Source: Planctomycetota bacterium (GTDB lineage: Bacteria; Planctomycetota; Planctomycetia; Planctomycetales; Planctomycetaceae). Taken from it: a stretch of 64,000 nucleotides of DNA. A program made the position numbers and the translations under genes. Position 1 is the stretch's first letter; each line of letters begins with the position of its first letter. The DNA lies in the NCBI GenBank assembly GCA_022600195.1, contig JAHZKX010000045.1, forward strand, positions 186,001 to 250,000, read 5' to 3'. Positions 55,062 to 63,630 of this stretch are shown piece by piece. Below the pieces are notes generated by a model. It was not told the origin of the DNA. It did no database searches and was given only the letters and a program-made list of their open reading frames with translations.

Positions 55062-56954
55062 TCACTTTGGTATTACGGGCAGCAGAATGTGTGAGGGGTG
55101 TTGCCGATCGTGGTGGATGGTGTTCGTCGCGGTTTGCTTGCGGCGGTTGTCGTTGAGCGGTTCGCCCGTGTTGGGGTTGATGTCGAAGCGGGGGAAGTTG
55201 CTGCTGGAGATGTCCACACGAATGCGATGCCCTTTTTTGAAGACGTTCGATGTGGGATAGGGTTTGATGGTGATGGGATAGATTTCGCCCGGCTGCATCA
55301 ACTTTTCTGTTTTGATGGAATCGCGGAAGCGGGTGCGGATAATGCCATCGCCGATGTTGAGATCGAAACCGCCGGGGAAATCGGAGCTGGGCGGATAGAC
55401 GTCGATCAGCTTGGCAGTGAAGTCGGTATCTTTCGCGCTGGAGGAAATCCAGAGTTTGACGGACAATTCGCCGGTCACTTCCAGGTCTTCTTTGAGCGGC
55501 TCGGTCTGGAAGACGACGACATCATTACGGGTTGAGAGTGGAATCGGATGTCGAAAATTCCAGATGTGCTCGCTGCCTCGTTGATCCCAGCCTCCTTGTA
55601 CCAGGATGTCGTTGCCACTGGAGATGTTGCCTCCGATTGTGGGAACGGGATTCCTGGGATCAAAGATGAAGCTGGTCGTCGCCTGTTTTTTCTCTGGTAC
55701 GTTCGTCGCAAGACGGCCCGTGGGTTGCAGATGGTATTTCGTATAAACGGTGCGTGCGAGTGGCCATTCCTGTTCGTTGCGCCAGGAACCGCCATGATTG
55801 AGTTTGCCGTCTTCGGTTTTCGAGCCATCGCCGGTACCCATGACAAAGATGCGAACGGGTGTTTTAAAGGGGTCTGCTTTTCCGATGCTGTTGTCGACGC
55901 CTTTGAGCCAATGGTCGTACCATTCCTTTCTCCAGCCGAGCGGGTCAGCAATCGCGGCTGCTTTGCCGAATGAGACCTGGCCATGAGAGTGTTTGCCCTG
56001 TTGCCCGTGAATCCAGGGTCCCATGATCATATAGACGGGGCCTTTGATGGTTTTGGAGAGCACCTTGAAGTTCGAGGTGTTATTACTGCTCCATGAATCG
56101 TACCAGCCACTGACGAGATAGACGGGAATGTCTTTGTATTTCTCGGGGTAATCGATGATGTTGTTCTGAATCCAGAAATCGTCGTTGGCACCATGCTGCA
56201 TGCCCTCGACGAGCCAGTCTTCGTATTCGGACGCGAGTTTCATCGGCGTCGTTCCTTTACGGAGCGGAAGCCGAAACAGATATTGCATGCGGTTCTTCGC
56301 CATTTCCTGCAGGACGGCTGCGGTGCCGGGATCGTGTGACTGACGGCTGCCTTTGCCGGCGTTGAGATAGATCCAGTTCCAGAAGCGGAGTTCAAACGCA
56401 CCGCCGTTCCGCATGCTGGCATAGCCAAGGTTCGACATCGCATCGACGGGGATCACTGTTTTGAGTTCGGGTGGTTTTTCCATCGCCATTGCGTGTTGCG
56501 TGCCCCCGACATAGGAAGTGCCGATCATGCCGATCTCGGTATTGGACCAGGGTTGTTTGCCAATCCAGGCCGCGGTGTCGACGCCGTCTCGACCGTCATC
56601 GGTGAGCATATGCCAGATGCCTTCCGAGCCATAGCGGCCGCGCGTGTCTTGTGCCACGTAGACATATCCATGCGAGGCGTAATAGGTGCCCGCACTTTTA
56701 GAACCATTTTTGTTGTAAGGTTTGCGTTCCAGAATGGTTGGCATTTTCTGGTCCAGGACCTTTCCGTTTTCAATGGGCAGATAAACGTCGGTCGCCAGCT
56801 TCACACCATCCCGCATGGGAACCATGACATCCTTGCGGATTTCGATTTGATACGGACCACTGACGGCGAAGACCGGCAGAGCAGAAACCAGAGTGATAAA
56901 GAAACTGGCGGCGAACACACTGAACTGGCGACGGGCTGGATGAGAGGCGGGCAT
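55062..56954 (-). CDS. Secreted CocE/NonD-type hydrolase (X-Pro dipeptidyl-peptidase family)
   Basis: An exported serine hydrolase of 630 residues. The signal peptide is FSVFAASFFITLVSALPVFA, preceded by HPARRQ. The S15 domain shows VPMRDGVKLATDVYLP, YYASHGYVYVAQDTRGRYGSEG and the nucleophile elbow GMIGTSYVGGTQHA; VYLVSGWYDSWS and WIHGQQGKHSH likely hold the Asp and His. The C-terminal jelly-roll X-Pro domain is present (ELSVKLWISSSAKDTDFTAKLIDVYP). Family members are dipeptidases, cocaine esterases or acylases; the activity here is open. ATG 56954 is preferred over 57056. A copy of its last 28 codons lies at 52996. Confidence 0.85.
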   Translation of the reverse strand: MPASHPARRQFSVFAASFFITLVSALPVFAVSGPYQIEIRKDVMVPMRDGVKLATDVYLPIENGKVLDQKMPTILERKPYNKNGSKSAGTYYASHGYVYVAQDTRGRYGSEGIWHMLTDDGRDGVDTAAWIGKQPWSNTEIGMIGTSYVGGTQHAMAMEKPPELKTVIPVDAMSNLGYASMRNGGAFELRFWNWIYLNAGKGSRQSHDPGTAAVLQEMAKNRMQYLFRLPLRKGTTPMKLASEYEDWLVEGMQHGANDDFWIQNNIIDYPEKYKDIPVYLVSGWYDSWSSNNTSNFKVLSKTIKGPVYMIMGPWIHGQQGKHSHGQVSFGKAAAIADPLGWRKEWYDHWLKGVDNSIGKADPFKTPVRIFVMGTGDGSKTEDGKLNHGGSWRNEQEWPLARTVYTKYHLQPTGRLATNVPEKKQATTSFIFDPRNPVPTIGGNISSGNDILVQGGWDQRGSEHIWNFRHPIPLSTRNDVVVFQTEPLKEDLEVTGELSVKLWISSSAKDTDFTAKLIDVYPPSSDFPGGFDLNIGDGIIRTRFRDSIKTEKLMQPGEIYPITIKPYPTSNVFKKGHRIRVDISSSNFPRFDINPNTGEPLNDNRRKQTATNTIHHDRQHPSHILLPVIPK

Positions 56955-57084
56955 AGCAAACTCTTTCTGAAGCAGGCAAACTGGTTCCGGGAAGTTACGA
57001 GAACATGACGGATATATGCTTTTCTGCAGGCTACTTGGTGGGAGGGAGGTTGTCAACGAGTTGGATGATCGGAGGTAATCGGAT

Positions 57085-57163
57085 CCACCTGTTTTCTGGT
57101 GTGTTCCTTTGTAGAAGCTGCGTTTTCAGATCACTTTTGCAAGCCAGAAGTACCACCCTGCCG
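57085..57163. repeat. Intergenic repeat, copy 1 (degenerate)
   Basis: About 80 bases very similar to 59548-59629. Shared blocks are TTTTCTGGTGT, TGTAGAAGCTGCGTTTT and ACCACCCTGCCG or its close variant. The central palindrome of copy 2 is decayed here. It lies in the 346-base gap between two divergent genes, which holds nothing else that I recognise. Confidence 0.65.
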
Positions 57164-57300
57164 TCGCAGATTGTCTTTTCTGGCCTGGAAATTAAAGGGT
57201 TCGTTGACTCGGTTTTTTGGTTCCGGTACCCTTTGTTTGTTTGCAAATGGCGATTCATGATCACAATCTGACATTGATTTTCTGATATGGGTAACAACGC

Positions 57301-58827
57301 ATGAACTTCAACGCTTCTCGATTCATTCTTTGGTTTTTGCTCAGCTGTTTCCCATTTTTATTCAATGCCATTGGACAAGCTGCCGAGCCGATTCATATTG
57401 GTTCCCGACTTGAGCCGCTGGTTGATGAGGGGCTGATTGATTCTCTCGAAGGAGGCGCACGGCTCGAGTTGCATTCCCCTCGGCCCCGTGAAGTTGCTTT
57501 TCAGTTTGATCAGCCGTGGGAAGGAAACGCCAGTGGCTATTGCACGCTTTTTCGGGATGGCGACATCTACCGCATGTATTATCGCGGGCATCGTTATCTG
57601 ATTGATAAGAAACCGCTCCGCATGGCACAAACGGAGACGGTTTGTTACGCCGAAAGTAAAGATGGAATTCACTGGACCCGTCCGAATCTGGGTCTCTATC
57701 CATGGGAGGGTTCCAAAGACAATAACATTATTTTCATGGGAAGCCCCGAAGCCCACAATTTTTCCCCCTTCAAAGACAGCAATCCGGATTGTCTGCCCGA
57801 ACAACGTTACAAAGCGGTTGGCGGAACCACAACGACTAAAGGTCTTTGGACTTTTCAATCGGCCGATGGCATTCATTGGAAACGCCTCAGCAAGAAGCCT
57901 GTGGTCACGAAAGGTGCCTTCGATTCGCATAACACCGTTTTCTGGGACGCTGAAAAAAAACGCTATTCCATGTATGTGCGTTACTTTAGCGCTGGTCTCT
58001 ATAAAGGGCTGCGACTCATTGGTGAATCCCATTCAAAAGACTTCATTAACTGGTCGGAACCGACGGGGCTCAACTACCCTGGCTCTCCGCCTCAGCAGAT
58101 GTATACAAACCAGATTCTGCCCTACTACCGGGCCCCCCATATCCTGTTTGGATTCCCGACGCGCTATACCGCCAAGCCGTTGATGAAACATAATAAACAA
58201 CTTCCGCCGGTTGCGTTACGTAAACAGTTGACTTTTCTGTCACAGCGCGTCGGCACGGATCTGACCGATGGCGTGTTCATGTCGAGTCGAGATGGACTTT
58301 CGTTTCAACGTTGGGACGAAGCATTTCTGCGTCCCGGTCCGCAAGCTGAAAATCGTTGGATCTACGGTGACAATTATTCCAGTTACGGTTTGATTGAAAC
58401 GAAATCGGCTACTCCGGGATTGCCCAATGAAATTTCGATGCATTATGACGAAGGTGCCTGGCGCAATGAGATTCACCGTGTTCGCCGTTACACGATTCGG
58501 CTGGACGGTTTTGTTTCTCTGAACGCCCCGTATTCCGGCGGCACGATGACGACAAAACCATTGGTCTTTACTGGTTTTCAGCTCTTGCTGAACTATGCGA
58601 CATCGGCTGCGGGGACTTTGAAAGTGGAAATCCAAAATGCCGACGGTTCACCGATCCCCGGTTTTAACCTGGAAGATTCGACCGTACTTTATGGTGATTC
58701 CACGAAACAGGTGATGAGTTGGAAAAACGGGTCTGATGTCAGCTCGCTGGCCGGTAAACCGGTGCGACTCAAATTCGAATTAAAAGATGGAGATTTGTAT
58801 TCATTCCATTTTGTGAAAGGTCAATGA
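57301..58827 (+). CDS. Secreted five-bladed-propeller-type protein, GH32/43-like
   Basis: 508 residues with a signal peptide ending near GQAAE. Asp-box-like blade motifs recur: ESKDGIHWTRPNLG, QSADGIHWKRLSKKP and SSRDGLSFQRW. FRDGDIYRMYYRGHRY and FDSHNTVFWDAEKKRYSMYVRYFS fit sugar-binding propeller glycosidases of GH32/43/117 type. The C-terminal 110 residues form a beta-sandwich (LLLNYATSAAGTLKVEIQNADG). The substrate is unknown. Such proteins are numerous in planctomycetes that degrade algal polymers. Confidence 0.68.
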   Translation: MNFNASRFILWFLLSCFPFLFNAIGQAAEPIHIGSRLEPLVDEGLIDSLEGGARLELHSPRPREVAFQFDQPWEGNASGYCTLFRDGDIYRMYYRGHRYLIDKKPLRMAQTETVCYAESKDGIHWTRPNLGLYPWEGSKDNNIIFMGSPEAHNFSPFKDSNPDCLPEQRYKAVGGTTTTKGLWTFQSADGIHWKRLSKKPVVTKGAFDSHNTVFWDAEKKRYSMYVRYFSAGLYKGLRLIGESHSKDFINWSEPTGLNYPGSPPQQMYTNQILPYYRAPHILFGFPTRYTAKPLMKHNKQLPPVALRKQLTFLSQRVGTDLTDGVFMSSRDGLSFQRWDEAFLRPGPQAENRWIYGDNYSSYGLIETKSATPGLPNEISMHYDEGAWRNEIHRVRRYTIRLDGFVSLNAPYSGGTMTTKPLVFTGFQLLLNYATSAAGTLKVEIQNADGSPIPGFNLEDSTVLYGDSTKQVMSWKNGSDVSSLAGKPVRLKFELKDGDLYSFHFVKGQ

Positions 58828-58861
58828 TTACCTGACGGATTCAAGACCCCTTTTACGTCTC

Positions 58862-59305
58862 CTATTGTATAATCTCGCAATCGGGTATTGCTGCCTTCAA
58901 TTTCAACACTCCCTCTTTCGTGACTTTAGTGTCGTACAACGATAATTTCGTCAGATTTGTCAGCTCTTTGAGATGCACAAGTCCTGCATCACTGATGTTG
59001 CAGCGTGAGATATCGACTCGAATGACATTGCCCGTGTCATCAAGATCAATTTTTCCCCCAAGTGCCTTGATCGCTTCGATAGCCTTGTTTTTCGAGTCGG
59101 TATCTCCCTGTTTAGCTGCTTTAACATGCTGTTCAAACTCCGGGCTTTTCTCCTGTTTCTCCATATCGGATTTGATTGAGATGGAGTTTGATTTAGGTTG
59201 TGAGGCGGCTCTTTGATCATCTTGACATCCGCTAGTCAAACAAAAAAAAACTGCAACAGTGCCAATCATCTCTTGCCACATACCTTTTTCCTGTTTTATT
59301 TTCAT
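58862..59305 (-). CDS. Small lipoprotein with leucine-rich repeat remnants
   Basis: 147 residues. A lipobox-like segment (VAVFFCLTSGCQDD) precedes a charged, possibly helical linker, then about 70 residues with LRR-like spacing: IRVDISRCNISDAGLVHLKEL and TNLTKLSLYDTKVTKEGVLKLKAAIPDCEI. This is the short bacterial LRR type frequent in planctomycetes, here with only two or three units. It may bind a protein partner at the membrane; the function is unknown. Confidence 0.65.
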   Translation of the reverse strand: MKIKQEKGMWQEMIGTVAVFFCLTSGCQDDQRAASQPKSNSISIKSDMEKQEKSPEFEQHVKAAKQGDTDSKNKAIEAIKALGGKIDLDDTGNVIRVDISRCNISDAGLVHLKELTNLTKLSLYDTKVTKEGVLKLKAAIPDCEIIQ

Positions 59306-59455
59306 AACTCATTCTTCTATTAAAACATCGAGGTAAAACAGAATTGTACACACTTCATTTTGTCTTTAGGAAGACAGATAAGTGGTCAGGTTCAGAAAAA
59401 ACGAGTCCTAGTATTTCGCCTTCGAGCACTGACGTCATTGTAGATTATTTTCTAC

Positions 59456-59488
59456 CACGAACAGCACGAACAGCACGAACAGCACGAA
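59456..59488. repeat. Nine-base tandem repeat
   Basis: CACGAACAG is repeated three times plus a partial fourth unit. It lies between a lipoprotein gene and the palindromic repeat. The unit length is a multiple of three, but no gene runs through it. Confidence 0.8.
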
Positions 59489-59547
59489 AGGCTCGGCTTC
59501 ACATTCCGTTTCCTGCTCGCTGCGCTCGGCCCGAATTGCATTCGGGG

Positions 59548-59629
59548 CCACCTCTTTTTCTGGTGTATTCCAGTGTAGAAGCTGCGTTTTTCAGAGCACT
59601 GTTGCTAAGCCAACAGTGCCACCCTGCCG
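59548..59629. repeat. Intergenic repeat, copy 2, with REP-like palindrome
   Basis: This is a second copy of the sequence at 57085-57163. It contains a perfect inverted repeat, GCACTGTTG at 59596-59604 and CAACAGTGC at 59611-59619, around a 6-base loop. Two related copies 2.5 kb apart in intergenic DNA suggest a dispersed, genome-wide element. Confidence 0.7.
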
Positions 59630-59919
59630 GATCATTGTTGGTTTTTCAACATAATATACAGCGTTTTATGATTCATACTTCGAATCAATCATATCGCCGA
59701 GATCCTCCTTGTCGTACCACGAAGCGTAAGCCGAATCGATTTCTTCCGGGGAGCTTTCATCGAATTCCTGATCGCCAAAAGCGAACAAACACCGGACGAG
59801 AGCGCTGCTGACGAGCAGTAGGGTAATCTTGAACAGACAATTGCGTTGCTGTCATGTCGTCGATAAAATTATCAGATCATATCTTATGACATCATATCAT
59901 AATCAGAGCTGTCTCTAAT

Positions 59920-60160
59920 TCGTTGGCGGAACGATCCTCGGGGTCTCTCTACGCTGCGGAAGTCGGGGAAGGCTTGATGAAAAACAAAGATGGGCCTGAC
60001 GACATTTACTTTAGCCCGGAACCGTCCATGGAAATGGAACACAACTGGTTCAATCCGTGCCGGAAAAAGGCTGGCACACGATAATTCCGTCTCCAGGGTT
60101 CACTTGAGGCGTTCTACGACAAATTATAGAAGCCGGTCAATCCAGAGTTAGTTGACCAAG
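59920..60160 (+). pseudogene. Relic of a DUF1254/DUF1214 protein C-terminus
   Basis: The frame reads LMKNKDGPDDIYFSPEPSME, then HNW. It then needs a shift to read VPEKGWHTII, and returns to the first frame as FRLQGSLEAFYDKL-stop-KPVNPELV. This is the typical DUF1214 ending (DGSxDLYFGP, NWxxTVPGKGW, RLYGPLEAFYDKxW). Shifts and an amber stop where Trp is expected show decay. Such proteins often accompany arylsulfatases, as here. Confidence 0.6.
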
Positions 60161-60272
60161 TACGCGTCCCAAATCGCAGACCAAGACATATCTTGCAATA
60201 AACATTAATACTGATGAAACGGCGATGAGTCGCATTTCAAGAGAGAATCTATCTCCTGTAAGGAGCAATATT

Positions 60273-62675
60273 ATGAAAAAAGTACTTCTCATTTCCATTC
60301 TGCCAGTCATGGTATTGCTGGTATTCCAAACGTGTTTTGTCATAAGCCCTGGCCAGTCTGTAATGGCGGAAGAAGTATCTTCCTCGAAATACAAAATGGA
60401 CAGAACCGTTCTGCCAATCAAAACACCCCAATATGCACCCATTAAAGTCCTGGATGCGAGGGATGCCAAGAAGCCTCCCATGTTTCAGATCAAACCGCCG
60501 GCGGGTGCTCCCAACGTCGTCATCGTCCTGATCGATGACATTGGTTTTGGTGCGACAAGCACATTCGGTGGTCCAATTCCTACACCTACGTTTGATCGTC
60601 TGGCAAAGGGTGGCCTGCGATTCAATCGATTTCACACGACCGCTCTGTGCTCTCCTACCAGGGCATCGTTGCTGTCCGGAAGAAACCATCATGAAGTCAA
60701 CGTGGGCTCAGTGATGGAGGTTGCAACGGGTTTCCCTGGTAACCAGGGAGAACGTCCCAACGACGCCAAGTACTTTGCAGAAACTCTGCGCCAAAACGGG
60801 TACAGCACGGCCGCATTCGGAAAATGGCATGAAACACCCACGTGGGAGGTTTCCGTGTCCGGTCCCTATTTCCGCTGGCCAACGCATTCCGGATTTGACA
60901 AATTCTACGGGTTTATCGGCGGCGAAACCAATCAATGGGATCCCACCATTTACGACGGCGTGACGAAAGTCGAGAAGAAGGACGATCCCGACTATCACTT
61001 CACCGTGGACATGACCAATGAAGCCATCAATTGGATGAAGTTCCAAAAGGCGATGACGCCGGACAAACCGTTCTTCGTCTACTTTGCAACGGGTGCCACA
61101 CACGCGCCGCATCACGCACCTGAAGAATGGATCACGAAATTCAAAGACAAATTCAATTCCGGTTGGTTAAAGCTTAGAGAAGAAACTTTTGCTCGTCAAA
61201 AAGAGATGGGTATTATTCCCAAAGATGCCAAGCTGGCACCCATGCCAAAAGATATCAAAGATTGGGAAAAGCTGAGTGACAAAGAGCGTGAACTGTTTGC
61301 GCTGCAAATGGAAACCTTTGCAGGTTTCGCTTCACAAACAGATCACGAGGTCGGAAGATTGGTTGACGCCATTGATGAACTTGGCGTGATTGACAATACA
61401 TTATTCATCTACATCATGGGTGACAACGGTTCGAGTGCCGAAGGTGGGTTGTCGGGCACATTCAATGAACTCATTCACTTGAATGGTATATTTGATGCCG
61501 AAACAATAGACAGCATGCTGGCGCGGGCGAAGGACTGGGGAGGCCCGAATTCCTTCCCCCACTATTCAGCAGCATGGGCGGTTGCGACGGATGCGCCTTT
61601 TACCTGGACCAAGCAGATGGCTGCCGATTTTGGTGGCACCCGCAACGGGATGGTCATGCATTGGCCCAATGGGTTTAAGTCCAAGGGTGAAATTCGTTCG
61701 CAGTGGCACCATGTTAACGATGTCGCGGCGACTGTTTTGGAAGCGACGAAGTTGCCGCAACCAACGATGGTCAACGGCGTCAAACAAAAGCCGCTTTCCG
61801 GTGTCAGTATGTTGTACGCAACGGATGATGCAGACGCGAAAGGCAGACACACGAAACAGTATTTCGAAATGTTCGGAAACAGGGCCATGTACCAGGACGG
61901 TTGGATGGCGCGCGCCGTGCACATGGTTCCCTGGGAGGGCAAACCGCTCCATACTTTGCAAAATGATGTTTGGGAACTCTACAACATCGACAAAGATTTT
62001 AGCCTTACCGATGACCTTGCAGCAAAGTATCCTGAAAAACTCAAGGAGTTGCAGGACCTGTTTGTGAAAGAGGCCATTGCCAACAGCGTCTTCCCGTTGG
62101 ATGATCGCCTGTATGAACGCTTCAACGCTGCGATTGCCGGTCGTCCTGACCTGATGGGTGACAGAACCAGCCTGACGCTCGGTCATGGTATGACAGGGAT
62201 TCTCGAAAATACTTTCCTCAATGTGAAGAACAAGTCAAAAACGATCGTTGCCAATGTTGATTTGAAAGGCAGTGACCGCGGATTGATCCTTTGCCAGGGT
62301 GGCAAGTTTGGTGGTTGGGCTCTGTACATGGATCAAGGAAAACCCGCTTACACTTACAACTGGTTCGGATTGAAAAGTTATACGATCACGTCGCCCAAGG
62401 TGATTGAAAAGGGTACGGCGGAGATTAAGTTGGTCTTCCAGTACGAGGGCGGCGGTAACGGTAAAGGAGGCCAAGCCACCCTCTATGTGGATGGTAAGCA
62501 AGTCGCCGAGGGCCGCGTTGACAAGACTGTACCGTCCGTCTTTTCAGCTGATGAAACGGCTGATGTCGGCCAGGATGACGCAACACAAGTGGCTGACAAG
62601 GTCTTTAAGGATGTTGAGGACTCTAAGTTCACCGGCCATGTGAACAAAGTCACGATCAGCATTCCCAAGAAGTAA
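60273..62675 (+). CDS. Secreted arylsulfatase
   Basis: 800 residues with an N-terminal signal peptide (MKKVLLISILPVMVLLVFQ). Type I sulfatase: NVVIVLIDDIGFGATSTFGG supplies the first calcium ligands, and TTALCSPTRASLLSGRNHH contains the CxPxR site, whose Cys is converted to formylglycine. YSTAAFGKWHETP holds the Lys-x-His pair, and YIMGDNGSSAEGG the Asp-Asn ligands. The long C-terminal part (VANVDLKGSDRGLILCQGGKFGGWALYM) is beta-rich, as in AtsA-like enzymes. No formylglycine-generating enzyme is nearby. AAGGAG precedes ATG 60273; ATG 60225 is less likely. Confidence 0.93.
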   Translation: MKKVLLISILPVMVLLVFQTCFVISPGQSVMAEEVSSSKYKMDRTVLPIKTPQYAPIKVLDARDAKKPPMFQIKPPAGAPNVVIVLIDDIGFGATSTFGGPIPTPTFDRLAKGGLRFNRFHTTALCSPTRASLLSGRNHHEVNVGSVMEVATGFPGNQGERPNDAKYFAETLRQNGYSTAAFGKWHETPTWEVSVSGPYFRWPTHSGFDKFYGFIGGETNQWDPTIYDGVTKVEKKDDPDYHFTVDMTNEAINWMKFQKAMTPDKPFFVYFATGATHAPHHAPEEWITKFKDKFNSGWLKLREETFARQKEMGIIPKDAKLAPMPKDIKDWEKLSDKERELFALQMETFAGFASQTDHEVGRLVDAIDELGVIDNTLFIYIMGDNGSSAEGGLSGTFNELIHLNGIFDAETIDSMLARAKDWGGPNSFPHYSAAWAVATDAPFTWTKQMAADFGGTRNGMVMHWPNGFKSKGEIRSQWHHVNDVAATVLEATKLPQPTMVNGVKQKPLSGVSMLYATDDADAKGRHTKQYFEMFGNRAMYQDGWMARAVHMVPWEGKPLHTLQNDVWELYNIDKDFSLTDDLAAKYPEKLKELQDLFVKEAIANSVFPLDDRLYERFNAAIAGRPDLMGDRTSLTLGHGMTGILENTFLNVKNKSKTIVANVDLKGSDRGLILCQGGKFGGWALYMDQGKPAYTYNWFGLKSYTITSPKVIEKGTAEIKLVFQYEGGGNGKGGQATLYVDGKQVAEGRVDKTVPSVFSADETADVGQDDATQVADKVFKDVEDSKFTGHVNKVTISIPKK

Positions 62676-62688
62676 GACGATCAAATCC

Positions 62689-62729
62689 ACCAACGGCAGG
62701 CATCTCCAGACGGGATGCCTGCCGATGGT
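62689..62729. terminator. Hairpin between convergent arylsulfatase and aldo/keto reductase genes
   Basis: Eleven-base perfect arms (62694-62704 and 62714-62724) surround a 9-base loop, extended past an A-A mismatch by three more pairs. There is no T tract on either side, but the position between two converging stops fits a shared terminator. Confidence 0.55.
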
Positions 62730-62742
62730 TCTGCAAGAATGA

Positions 62743-63630
62743 TTATTCCCAAATCGCTTTTGCTTCTGCTGCTTCCAGAGCCTGATCGATTTGTGCCGTA
62801 TTGCGTGCGCCAATCAGAACTGATGTGATGTTGGCTTGACCCAGGACCCAGGCTAACGCCAGTTGAACCATCGAACGTCCTGTCTGCGCTGCCAGCGTTT
62901 CCAATTTCTGTAGTGTGTCGTACCCATGATTAGTGAAGTAGATGGGCTGATGTCCGGGAATGACATCGAATCTTGTCCCCTTCGGCGTTTCCTGGCCCCG
63001 CCGATACTTACCAGTGAGGAACCCGGCGGCCAGTGGGCTGTAGCTAATCACGCCGACTCCCTGATCTGCACACAGTGGTAACATGTCCGCTTCGATTTCT
63101 CGTTGTACAAGATTATAGGGTGGTTGAACTGACTCCAGACGTGCCAGGCCTTGTTGCTGAATGAGAATCAGCGCCTTGCAAATATGCCACGCACTCCAGT
63201 TGCTGCAGCCAATCGAGCGAATCTTGCCTAGTTCAACGAGTGTTGTCAGAGCCTCCAACGTTTCTTCCAACGGTGTCTGATCGTCCCAAATGTGTAACTG
63301 AAACAGATCTATTCGGTCGGTCTGTAATCGTTTCAGACTTTCTTCCACAGAGAAGATGACTCGCTGTCTGGTAAGGGTTCCCGAGACCTTTGTGGCCAGG
63401 ACGATCTGATCTCGTACTTTACGTTGAGTCATCCATTGCCCGAGTACCGTTTCCGAGGCACCTCCCGCATAGGCTTCGGCCGTATCAAACAACGTAATAC
63501 CCTGCTCCAAAGCGTGATCCATCACTTCAAAAGAAGTCGGTAGATCAATCTCACGTCCAAACGTAACGCACCCCATACCAATGGAACTCACCTTTAGATC
63601 CGATTTTCCCAAGGTGCGGTATTGAATCAT
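62743..63630 (-). CDS. Aldo/keto reductase
   Basis: A cytoplasmic NADPH-dependent carbonyl reductase of 295 residues. The (beta/alpha)8 family shows the catalytic Asp and Tyr in GITLFDTAEAYAGGASE, the Lys in LATKVSG and the His in LFQLHIWDD. IGCSNWSAWHICKAL and the nucleotide-binding IPGHQ.../VLIGARNTAQIDQAL end region are also typical. The length is slightly shorter than many members (about 320). The substrate is unknown. Confidence 0.9.
   Translation of the reverse strand: MIQYRTLGKSDLKVSSIGMGCVTFGREIDLPTSFEVMDHALEQGITLFDTAEAYAGGASETVLGQWMTQRKVRDQIVLATKVSGTLTRQRVIFSVEESLKRLQTDRIDLFQLHIWDDQTPLEETLEALTTLVELGKIRSIGCSNWSAWHICKALILIQQQGLARLESVQPPYNLVQREIEADMLPLCADQGVGVISYSPLAAGFLTGKYRRGQETPKGTRFDVIPGHQPIYFTNHGYDTLQKLETLAAQTGRSMVQLALAWVLGQANITSVLIGARNTAQIDQALEAAEAKAIWE

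Larger units (their letters stand above)
59306..60272. other. Gene-poor region with repeats and gene relics
   Basis: Nearly 1 kb without an intact gene. It holds a 9-base tandem repeat (59456-59488), a palindromic intergenic repeat (59548-59629) and a DUF1214 relic (about 59920-60160). On the minus strand a short acidic frame (about 59690-59840; DQEFDESSPEEIDSAYASWYDK) looks protein-like but has no clear start codon. Confidence 0.5.

Noticed and set aside
59456-59488. CRISPR-like repeat
   Set aside because: The nine-base units are contiguous with no spacers.
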